Under the pieces are notes generated by a model. It was not told where the DNA came from and ran no database searches. It saw only the letters and a list, made by a program, of their open reading frames with translations. Below are positions 25,501 to 37,500 of a DNA stretch of 64,000 bases, piece after piece. The stretch is from the NCBI GenBank assembly GCA_911728435.2, contig OU452205.1, positions 18,358,260-18,422,259 on the forward strand, written 5' to 3'. The translations under genes and the position numbers were made by a program. Positions within the stretch are counted from its first letter, which is position 1, and every line of letters starts with the position of its first letter. The DNA is from Apoderus coryli (Eukaryota > Arthropoda > Insecta > Coleoptera > Attelabidae).

Positions 25501-28500
25501 TGTACTTTGGAAAGTCTAAAAACCAAAATGTTATTGAAAATCTACTGAATATAAATATAAATGGTGTGGATCTATTTTTTACAAATACCGCTAATAACTT
25601 AGGGGTGACCTTTTCTTCTGACCTTAGGTTTCGGGACACGTTAAGAGACAGATATGTAAAGCATACATGTCGCTTAGAATAATTTATGCAAATAGACATA
25701 TTTTGAGTAATAAATTGAAGCGTAACCTCTGTGAAACTTTAGTTCTGTCAAACTTTAATTACTGCGACTTTATATATGGTTCTTGCTTATATGATGTGGA
25801 CAGGAGGAGAATACAGAGGGTGCAGAACTCTTGTTGTCGATTAATATATAGCCTAAGAAGAGGCGATCACATTTCTCATAAAGTGGCTGAAACCGGTTGG
25901 CTTAACATGAATAATAGAAGACGTAGCCATCTGGCAAATTTTACACATGGGCTTCTAACTAGTGACAGGGGTAGCAAATATTTAAAAAACAAGTTTGTAA
26001 AAAGATCAATGATTAGTGTAAGGGATGTACGCTGCAACGATAAATACGCTATACCGAGGCATCGCACCGCTGCCTTTTGCCGAAGTCTTTTGTTCTCTGC
26101 TATTAAATTGTATAATTCATTACCACAAGAATTTAAGCTACTTAATATTAATAAGTTTAAATATAAGTACAAATCATTTTTATTGCACCTTCAAAATGTG
26201 TGAGCGAGTATGCGTGCGGGCATCATGCATTGTGCGATGGGATGAATTGGGTTGCGGATGATTTGGAGGTACTGACCTTGATAATATTGTTATAATATTT
26301 ATTTTCCATTTTTGTTTTAAATGCGTATTGTCTCCAACAAAAAGGGTTCAGTAAGAATAGCTTTAGCTAGACTGCGCCCTAAATTTTTTGTAATGTTTGT
26401 TTTGTATTTTTTGGATTTTGGAAAGAAAGGCGATTTATTATTATTATATTATTATTATTAAAAAGAGAGAAATATAATACATAAACAATAATGTACAGGG
26501 AGTTAAGATAAATAATAAGATAATAAGAAAAACATATGCAATTAGTGACAAAGAGATGTTTTTCGCGACATCTAGCTTGAGCAGGCAATATGCCCGGTGA
26601 AACACAGATCACAAACGATGTCCGGACAAGAAGTAACAACGCCATTATATCCTATTGCCAACACTAGATGCGCCCGAATCCCCTAGCGGGGAGGCTTTAT
26701 TTACGAATTGCTTGTTACATGGGAGTTTGAAACAAGTTTCCGACTTTAATGCTATTATGGAGAAGCTCAATTGTTTGGCCGATGATGTCTCATCATGCAA
26801 CAGTAAATTTGAAAAACTTAATGAGACAATATCTGCCAATTCTGTAGCCATCTCTCAGTGTGTGAGTGATATTGCAACACTGAAGCAGGATCTGCAGGAA
26901 ATAAAGAGTAGTTCTGGCAGTTCGGATAACCCAATCATGGATGCTGCTGTTCAGAATGGCTTATGTTTTGAACTGCGAGACCGCCTTAAACGCGAGAAAA
27001 ATGTGATAGTGGCTGGTATTCCTGAAGACAACATTTCCGCTGCTGATAAGATCAATAATGTTCTGGGTCTTTTTTTCTCAAAATACAATACCGCACCAAC
27101 AAATATCTTTCGACTGGGAACTTAATAGCCGTAAACTTAGCGGGGAGATGGGCCTTACTATCAAGTATATACATGGTCAGCCAAGGATTGTACGTATTGA
27201 TAACAAAAGAATACGCGATGAGGTTTCGCCATTGAAACCCGATCATGGGTTAAAAATTCATAGGATGGATAACGGCAGAGAACATAGGTCTAATAAGTCA
27301 ACACAATAGCAATCATCTATATGTTTTTGGGTTGCTCAAGGTATCTCACACTTTGGCAAGTTGCGCGACAAGAAGTATACGCCATACTTTGTATATCTGA
27401 AACTTGGATCACGGACACAACGTTTGAGTTGCCCATCGAATATTTTTCACATAGTGTTATAACTAGTGCTGCAGTAAGGGACAAATCTTGGGGAAGGGCC
27501 AGTGGTGGTCTGTGTAGTTTATGATAAGCAATTTTATAATGTAACACTATTAGACTCTTCACATTGGTGGCTTACCTGTTTGTGTATAAATAAGGAAAGT
27601 AATTTAAGATTTCTAGTATCTAGTGTATACTTTAAACCTGGGACTAAGTCTGACTTAGAAACGTTGCTTGATATATATCAGGACTCTTTATCTTTTATCA
27701 TTGATTCATACCCTAACACTTTATTTGTAATTGGGGGTGATTTTAATTGCAGGGTGGGAAGTTTGGGTCTGGATATTCCAGAATGTATTGAGGGGTCAAA
27801 CTTATTTTTGGATAGATTATGTAATGATTCTGTAATTAACTCCAGGGGCAGTTTTCTCATGGACTTTATGGATACCAATTATTTTACTTTAGTAAATGGC
27901 AGGTCAGCTCACGACAGAGCATCACAAAACACTTTCGTGTCAAATTCTGGTCAAAGTAGTAATTCTGACCTCAGCATTATTAAATCATTCTATGTGAACA
28001 ATGCAGACATGATCTCTGATCATTTCCCTATATGCGTTGAATTATCTGTCTTAGGCAAGGTTACCGTTAAGCAAAATAATGTTGGCGCGATTATCGTGCC
28101 ACAGACAAAATTAAAATGGAGCTCTGAGTGCATGCATAAATATTTATCGTTGCGTTGATGCGGTTTACGTCGGGGGCCTCCTATGTGAACGACGTTAATG
28201 TTTCTTATCAGAATTTATCTGAAAGTATATATCAGGCGGCCTATTACAGTGGGATATCAGTCATGACATCAAATTCACGTCGGATGATTGGTGTTAACGG
28301 GAGACCATGGTATGACTGCGAATGTAGGGCTTTAAGGCAGATCAGGTACTGTATTAAAACTTGTAAAAGAGAAGAATTCTCATTTGATTCAAAAAAAGAT
28401 CTGCTCTTCGCAAAAAAAAAACAGTATCGTACTAGTGTTTCTAGGAAGAAACTCCTCCATGAGCGGCAGGTTATAAATGTTTTGTCTAACACTAAGAATC

Positions 28501-31500
28501 AATCTGAGTTTTGGAAGATTATTCGTCGGTTTCGCGGTTCTTCTTCGCTGTCGTGTCTTGGGATAGATACGTGGGAGGCGTATTACAACTCTATTGGGTC
28601 ACCCAAGATTATTTGCAATGAAAAGTTTTTCGGCACTGCAAACACTTTACTTGATGGTTCTATAACGATCAATGAACTTACTGGAATATTGCACCACTTG
28701 AAAGCTGATGAGTCTCCTGGTGACGATGGTACCTCCTCTGAATTTTTTAAGCACTTACCCCAAAACTGGTAATTATATTTAACTTGTCTTTACAATAATA
28801 TTTTGCGTTTGCAATCGGTTCCCAGTAGTTGGTGTACAGTTTTATTAAACATGTTACATAAAAAAGGACCCACAGACAACCCAGCTAATTATAGAGGAAT
28901 TGCGTTAGTAAACTGTTGTGCAAAAATTTTGACTCAAATCTTGCTCAGACGTATTGAACTTTGGGCCGAGGAAACGCACTGTATATCGGAGAGCCAGGCT
29001 GGATTTAGAAATAACCGCAGATGTATTGATAACATTTTTGTTTTGAATAATGTTGTACAGTTGTATTTACGTCTGAAAAAGCGAAGAGTTTTCGCTGCGT
29101 TTATCGACTTGAAAAGGGCGTTTGATAGCATACCCCATGCGCTTATGTGGCATAAACTTCATAGAGCTGGAATGAGCTCACGCATAATTAATGTTGTCAA
29201 GAGCCTCTATGATAATGCGACCTTCAGGATTAGTTCAAATGGTGAATATTCTAGGAGTTTTGATGTCTCTACCGGTTTACAGGGCGAATCTTTAAGTCCT
29301 TTCCTTTTTTCATTGTTTGTCGCTGATATTGACAATTTTTATAGAAACAAAAATATTGGTGGGCTGAATGTTGATGGTTATAATGACATATTAATGTTGT
29401 TGTACGCTGATGATATGGTTATTTTTGCTGATAGTGAAGTTGATATGAAACGTAAACTAAGTATTCTAGAACAATACACTGCGAGCAATTGTCTAGACGT
29501 AAATTCCGAGAAGACTAAAGTTATGTATTTCTCTCGTGGTGGTTAACCATTGCGTCACAAATACTCTTTCTATTTTAACGAACAGAGATTGGAGGTTGTT
29601 GGAAGGTTCACATATCTTGGTGTGGATTTTTCGTCTTCTGGTTTATTTCGCAGTATGTCGGAAAGGGCCGTTGTGAGAGCGGCGCAGTGTACGGGAGCAT
29701 TAATGTCAATTTTGGTTCAATCTAAAGCAAGTGATTGGAAGATGCGTATCAAACTGTTTGAATCAATAGTTGTGAGCTCTTTCACAAATTGCGCAGCGGT
29801 TTGGGGACTGCGTTATGCAGATATCTTGGAGAAAGCACAGACTGGATTTTTCAAGCGCCTTCTACTCTTGCCTAAGAATACTTCAGGCTCTATGTTGCGG
29901 CTTGAGGTCGGAGTAACGAGATTGTCTTACCTCCTATTTAAGATGGCCTTGGACTGGTTATGCAAAGTTCTAGCCATGGATGATGCACGATATCCTCAGG
30001 TTTGTTTTTTGAGACTGTTGCGTCTGTGTGACTGCTGCGATGCTAGGTATAATTGGGCCATGCAAATTCAAGAAATGTTTGGTTATATCAATCGACTCGA
30101 CCTCTGGGAAAACCTTAGTTTTGCTACGCTCAAGTCAAATAGAAGAGATCTGCTAAGTGAATTCAAAAACAAATGTTATGGTGAAGATGTTTTAAGAGTA
30201 CAAACTTCTACCTCCGCTGTGTTTTTTGAGAGTTTAAATATCGGCGCCTCAGCGCAGAGGTATTTACTTTTTAGACTTCCGATTCATGTACCAAGAATTC
30301 TATGTCAGTTGCGATTATGTAGTAACTGTTACCATAAGTTTTCATTCAGACAGTTTACATATAGGATAAACCCTAATGAGACCTGCACAATGTGCAACAT
30401 GCATGTCGATGAAACATTGGAGCACCTATTAGTTGCGTGTCCGCTTTACGCCGGTCTCCGCCAGAATTATCATTTTCTTAATAATATTTAGGTCTTCCTT
30501 GAGAAACTTAATAATCTTTCGATGTGCGACAGTCGAAATGTGTGTGACTTTGTCCTGGGCTGCCTAAAGTGGCGTTCATTTGTGCTGAACGAATGATTTT
30601 TTATTTTTGGTTTTTTTGTTTTGATTATTATTATTATTATTGCTATCATTGCTATTTCTGTTCTAATAGTTCTTAGTCATATTATATATTTTTCGTCTTA
30701 TTTTTGTTTGTATAATGATACTATACTGTTGAGAGTATTTTTATTATTAATTTGCATTTTTTCTGATAATGTAGTCTTTTATTTTTATTTTTGGTTCTTG
30801 AATATTTATGTAATCTAACCATACTCTTGTTATCAGATGTATAATCTTACAGAACAATAAAGTTATTATTATTATTACATCTGAATCTTTAATTTACCTA
30901 AAGACATTTAAAGATTCAGATGTAATAATAATAATAATAACTTTATTGTTCTGTTTCTGTTTACCTAAAGACATCAAAGACTACACGCTGCCATAATGCA
31001 AAGTTATTTCTCATTGGGCACCGCAAATAAATCGTACAAACGTAAGTCCAAGTAGGTTAAGAGCGTATAGTAGAGTAGGATCACAGATATACAGAAAAAT
31101 TAAATAAACATTAAGGTGCGAATTAAAAAACACACCTTAATGGTCGGTCAGGTGGTTTATAAATTACACCATCCTGGCACATACCTAAAACTTCTTTAAT
31201 TGGCATTTGCCTTGCTTCATATATGCAGTGCTACGCCTGATTTTCATTGCTTTAGTTCGGATTTTTTTAATTCGAACATGTTATTTTATATATGTCTATG
31301 TAATAGTTCTTATATTGTGAAATTTTTACGTATATTTAGTTACAGAATGCATTAGTTGTACCTATATACGGTGCTTTAGTAGCTGATAACAGTAAAAATG
31401 CCCCGCTCTCAAGGCATCAAATAAATATCCGTTTCTAACTACAATTATTTCAATCTTTGTTAAAATGACTCTAGCGGTTATTTTTTTCTGATCACGTCTA

Positions 31501-34500
31501 TTAATAATTTTCAAATTATAGAATATGTACTAAATTAAGACTTTTCTACAATAAATCTATCCAAATAAAGTAATAATATAAATGAGAGAGAGATGTTTTT
31601 GGCGACATCTAGCGTGAACAGGCAATATGCCGGGTGAAACACAGTTCACAACGATGGCCGGACCAACAACCGAAGCCGAAGCAACAACTCCATTACATCC
31701 TATTGCCAACACTAGATGCGACCGAATCCCCTAGCAGGGAGGCTTTATTTAAGAATTGCTTGTTACATAAAGCAACAAGACTTTAAGTTATGTTGGAAAT
31801 TTGTTTCACACTACCACGACGGCCATTTCGTCGATCCACGACTCATCAGTGGTGATCGGCAGGCAGTGTTACCCAAATTTCTTCTTGTCCGCCATCGTTG
31901 TGAACTGTGTTTCACCCGGCATATTGCCTGTTCACGCTAGATGTCGCCAAAAACATCTCTCTCTCAATCAATTCTCGTGCTAGTATAAGCTCTTTGTAAA
32001 TGTTGGAAATTTGGGTAACACTGCCTGCCGATCACCACTGATGAGTCGTGGATCGAGGAAACGGCCGTCTGGTGAAAGCATGGTAGTGCGAAACAAATTT
32101 CCAACATAACTTAAAGTCTTGTTGCTTTATGTAGCAAGCAATTCTTAAATAATATAATTGCTCCATATTCGAAAGATATGCATTGGCATATAAACTGCTG
32201 CTTGCTTGCTAACATACCTATTTGTATGACTCAAAATAACATGCTCCCTTATTGTGAGTTATTACTCATGTTATTATTGAACATTTAGTGTAAAAGTTTT
32301 TAATTCTTTTTTCGTAGGAGATCCTTATACTCATAAGGTGTATGTTATGTTGGGGCAATTTAAATTGTTTCAAATTAACCAACACATCTTTTTTGTATGT
32401 TTGTTGCTATTAAAAACCCTTATTCTGTTTAAAAATGACTATTTTATGTATATGTTTGACAAGTGGACTGTATTATATTTTTGACAACAACTAATTCTTA
32501 ATGACAGTAAAAAGTTCCATTGCATATAATATTATTAGAAACACTGTTACAGGATGTTAACAAATATGCGTTTAACATGCCGCCCACCTTGAAATAATAC
32601 AATATTTCAATAAAAATAATTAACTTATACTAAATTACAATGTCTTTGATCAAGTTAACATCTTATTTCAGTGAACAAATTGAAAATTAAACGAAAATTA
32701 TGCAATCATAACATAGTAGTCGGTAGGAAGTACACATAATTTATTAATAGCACGGTTCACCACACCATTTTTTGTTTTAATAGACACTACTCGCACTACA
32801 TTATCTTTTCCTGGATGAACATTTTCAATGCGACCTAGATGCCATTTCAAAGGCGGTAAATTATCGTCCTTTATAATTACTAACGTTCCTGGTTTGAAAT
32901 CGTTCTCAAAACCTTGTGTCCATTTGGTGTGTTGGTTGAGACTTCCAAGGTATTCCGTGGACCATCTATTCCAGAAGTCTTGTAACATTTTTGTGAGTAA
33001 CTGAAACCTTTTCAGTCTACCTGGAGTTTCGTCTCTGTAGTCTGGTTGTGGAATAGCCGTTAATGGTTCACCAATTAAAAAATGTCCAGGGGTTAGGGAA
33101 TTATAATCAGACAGATCTGATGAGAGGGAACACAACGGACAGGAGTTAAGACAGGATTCAATCTGGACGCATACAGTGTATAACTCTTCAAACGTAAGTT
33201 TTGTGTTGCCTACAACTCGACGAAAGTGATATTTAGCAGATTTAACCGCTGCCTCCCAGATGCCTCCCATATGTGGGGATCTTGGAGGTATGAATTCCCA
33301 CCTCATAGAACGATTTGTCAAAAAATCTGATATATGGTTTTGAGTAGCTTCTTTGAGGAACCAAGAGAAGAAATCATGCAACTCATTTTTTGCCCCGATA
33401 AAATTTGTAGCGTTATCTGACATTATTTTAATACACATTCCCCGTCGACCAATGAACCGCTTCAGTGCATTCAAAAATGCCTCAGAAGTCAAATTGCTGA
33501 CAATTTCTAAATGTGTTGCCTTGGTGCTCAAACAAACAAATATACACAGGTAGGCTTTCGCTGTCACATTTCTAGATACCCGTATTGCAAATGGACCCGC
33601 GAAATCTACACCAGTGTTTAAAAATGACCTGCCAGGTATCACTCTTGATTCGGGAAGGTTACCCATTAATTGATTTCGGAAAAGTGGCTTGTTTCTAACA
33701 CAAATTGTACATTTTCGTAAAACCCGTTTAATGGCATTTTTGCCTGTTAAAATCCAATATTTATTTCTAATAGAAGATAGAAGTGCTGTAACACCTGCAT
33801 GAAGATTACGAAGGTGTTCATGTCTAATAATCAATTCTGTGAGAGGATGTTTTGCAGGTAAGATTGCTGGGTGTTTTTGATCGAATGGCATGTGAGCATT
33901 CAACAATCTACCGCCCACCCTAAGTATTCCAATTTTATCTACGAATGGATTGAATGATAACAATTTACTTTTTGACTTTAATTTCTTATTGGAGTTCAAA
34001 TCTATTATTTCGGTCAAAAATTCTAATTGAGCTAACTTAATTAAACAGGACATTGCTTGCTCAATTTCTATGACTGACAACCTACCAGTTAATTTCTGTG
34101 CAGGTTTTCTTGAATTATGTAAAAATCTAAGAGAATATGCAGTGATTCGCTGTAATTTCAGCAAAGAAGAATATCTAGAAATTATACTATCATTTGCAGT
34201 TGAATGCATAGTTATAATTTGTGATTTTCTCTCAGGTATTTCTACAAATGAATTTTGGGAATTTAAAGGCCAATTTTCATCTGAATGCATTAACCAATAA
34301 GAACCATGCCACCATATCTCACTTCTGTGAAGTTCCAATGGAGTTAAGCCTCTACTAATAACATCTGCGGGATTGTGTTCCCATTGAACATGACCCCATT
34401 CACAATGTTTTGTCAACCCCTGTATCTCACATACACGATTCGCAACAAAGGTCTTCCATTGGCAAGGTTCACCTTTGAGCCATGCGAGTACGATAGTTGA

Positions 34501-37500
34501 ATCGGTCCAACAATATATTTTTTTTATATCAGTTATTAGGTTTTGCACTGTATCTAATAATCTAGCCAAAACTAAAGCTCCTAACAGCTCTAGCCGAGGA
34601 AGTGACACAATTTTCAAAGAAGCGACCTTCGATTTAGCACACAACAAATTACTTGAGTATCGATTATTTGGATAAATTGCTCTCAAATACAGACATGCTC
34701 CGTAAGCATATTGAGAGGCATCTGAATACCCATGAATTTCAACTCCTAAAGGTATATCATGAAATACATACCTTGGTATTTTAATTTCACTTAATGTAAC
34801 AAAGTCTGAGCTGTACCTTTGCCATAATGTAAACAATTGAATAGGAATGCTCTCATCCCAACCAAGTTTCAATTTGAAAAGTTCTTGTAATATGACCTTA
34901 CTTTGAACAACGGCCGGACCAAGAAGTCCTAATGGGTCATAAATTTTTGCAATTGTAGAAAGAATTGTCCGTTTAGTCACCTTATTATCAATTGAAATAT
35001 TTACATGATATTGAAAAATATCGGAATGTGGCACTCAACCTATTCCTAGTGTTTTGACCTCGTTTCCACCCAAATTACACATAGATTGTGATTTTTCTGA
35101 AGCCATCATATTTAATAGTTTAGCGTCATTAGAAGACCACTTTGTGAGGTTGAAGCCTGCACTATAAAGAATAGACCTGACTTCTGACATACTGTCAGTT
35201 AATAACTTAATATCGTTGCCGCCTGTCACCAAGTCATCGACGTAGAAATCATTCAAAATGATACGCGATGCTTCTGGAGAAACTTCTTTATGTTCAAATG
35301 CCAACTGTTGTAAACATCTAATTGCAAGAAATCCGGCTCGAAGGACCAAATGTTATGTTGGGGCAATTTAAATTGTTTCAAATTGACCAACACATCTTTT
35401 TTGTATGTTTGTTGCTATTAAAAACACTTATTCTGTTTAAAAATTACCATTTTATGTATATGTTTGACAAGTGGACTGTATTATATTTTTGACAACAACT
35501 AATTCTTAATGACAGTAAAAAGTTCCATTGCATATAATATTATTAGAAACACTGTTACAGGATGTTAACAAATATGCGTTTAACAGTGTATTCGTACGGA
35601 TGGCTACAAAACAAGTGTTTACAAGTTTATTCAAAATGTGCCGAATATTAACTAATAAAAAAATATTTAAAATTCTAATTGCTATCTTAAACGGTTTATT
35701 AGAGTTCATAAACTTGTAGTTTTAAGGTCTATTGCTCATGTAAATTTTCAAATGGTTACTGTGTATGTTTAAAATGGGTATAATTAAAATATTAAAATTT
35801 GTTTCATTTTGTTCGGGAATAAACCCGAAACATAAAACCGTTGAAAATGTAACTCAATACTTTTAACAATCAAACTAAACTGATATTTACCTAGTCGAAG
35901 CTCTAGTATACTCTCTAATTAATATACATAAAAACATACCTGTGGCCTGTAATTTCCATACAAAGTCCAATCGATATGTAGCTTCGGTTTGTTGTCCATG
36001 TAAAATTAGTGCAACCACAAATCCAGCTAATATTATTACGTTCATGTACTGTTGTGACAATATTACCCCACTGGAATTAGAATAGCAGCATTTTAGTTAA
36101 ATATATATGGATTTAATTAAAAGGCAGTTCTTAAATTGTTTCTTCTATTCATACTTTTCCATGTTCTCCTCTATAGGATGAATATCAGATTAATTTCAAA
36201 TACGAATGTTCAAATATGATTTCCTCAAATAAAACTCTTGAAGGTCTTTTTTGTAATTCTGAATTCAACAGTGTGCCACAAGCTGTTAGGTTACCTATGT
36301 TTTAGACCTTTTTCAGTGTTATTAAATGTTGCGGAAAATATCATAAATTGTTAAACTTATTTGATATGTGTGTTTTATTTGGTATAGGTATTGCGATCAA
36401 GTCAAAAATGATGAGGAATTTCTTGTTTGTCGAAATCTTCTACTGAGACTCATTGTCGTTTAAAAGCTGTTTAGTTAAAAATATAATGGTCCACAAAAAA
36501 CTTTCTTTTAACGTATTTGTGTAATACATTCTCTAAGACAGAGAGAGAGAGAGCAAGGGTAAATTCCTCACAGTACATAGACACCCTAAAGAAATATGAA
36601 GATTCAATCGATTCCACACCCGTTTTACTCCTCCAAATTTGCGCTGTTTTATTTTTCCCCCAATTCAAGAGAGACATCAAGGGTAATCATTACGAACGAT
36701 GACCTAAAATAAATTTTTCATCGACGGAATGAAAAAATTTGTTACACGTTGTGAGAAATATGTTGGTTTTATATTGAGTAATGTTATATTTTGTAATAAA
36801 ACTAATATTTTTACCTAATAACTTAAAACTTTATATTATATCACTGTTAATATTAATTAATGTTTCATATTATGTTAAATTAGCTATTATAAACATTAAA
36901 AAAGGTACAGACTGTTTATTTGTTTATCATAAGTCTGTGTCGGGTGGGAGTGCTAATATTAATTAATGTTTCATTAATATTTTAATACTCTGTTTATAAT
37001 TTGTTAATTGTTAATATTTATTCACTCAAAATCCTAAAACAAACAATACACCTGAAAACTAGAAATTAATTTGTCAAAAAAAAAAAAAATACCTACTGTG
37101 ACATTCTCAAAATAATTTAGATTTAGACTAAAAATACTATGCGAGTTTGCAGAAGATAAAACAGTAAGTAATTAGTTGAATAATAAATTGTCCCTATTCT
37201 GATTACGCTTGATTGTTTCAGTAATTTGAGTACTACCGATAGATTTGAATAAATAAATCTTGTACTGCAAGTTCTTTCTGAGTTTATTCTGCACACAATT
37301 TTTTACAACCACTAATAATTACAAATTTATAAGAATCAAATACATACATTTTGGCTGCTCTTATCATGTAGATAAAAATCTATTATATTATAATAGAAAA
37401 ATTGGGATTTGAGCCGGTAGCCTAGTTCAAAAAATAATTCAGTTTAATGCCACAGTTTCGGATTTTAATTAAACGATCTTCACACGCCAAAACTATATTT

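Larger units (their letters stand above)
21950..26455 (+). mobile_element. LINE 1, Jockey/CR1-like, near full length
   Basis: Two-ORF non-LTR retrotransposon with a 5' leader (about 21950-22110), ORF1, a 0.6-kb AT-rich spacer (22802-23412), ORF2 and a 3' end in ATT repeats (26437-26460). Antisense to the host gene. Three frameshifts disable it. The 5' limit is estimated because no target duplication was identified. Confidence 0.82.
26546..30885 (+). mobile_element. LINE 2, Jockey-superfamily-like, near full length
   Basis: Starts gagatgtttttcgcgacatc and ends acaataaagtta followed by ATT repeats at 30860-30880. It lies just downstream of LINE 1 in the same orientation. Its 5' leader recurs in two orientations near 31586-31970. 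The proteins are broken by several frameshifts and stops. Confidence 0.8.
31586..32155. repeat. Compound inverted repeat with LINE 2 leader and hammerheads
   Basis: 31586-31770 is the LINE 2 5' leader (forward: ggcgacatctagcgtgaaca to gaattgcttgttacat). 31757-31881 is an arm containing a minus-strand hammerhead. 31886-31970 is the LINE 2 leader again, inverted. 32003-32155 is the inverted partner of the 31757-31881 arm, with a plus-strand hammerhead. The arms share gcaacaagactttaagttat and caggcagtgttacccaaatt. Confidence 0.7.
32343..35585 (-). mobile_element. BEL/Pao LTR retrotransposon, internally deleted
   Basis: Bounded by two 235-bp LTRs and a perfect 5-bp duplication gtgta (32338-32342, 35586-35590). 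The total length is 3243 bp. The internal region goes straight from the candidate primer-binding site to the middle of the reverse transcriptase, so gag, protease and half of the reverse transcriptase are gone. Same strand as the host gene. Confidence 0.93.

Noticed and set aside
32698..35349. The TGA at 35035 as programmed read-through
   Set aside because: The element lacks gag and protease and relatives have Trp there, so a point mutation is simpler.
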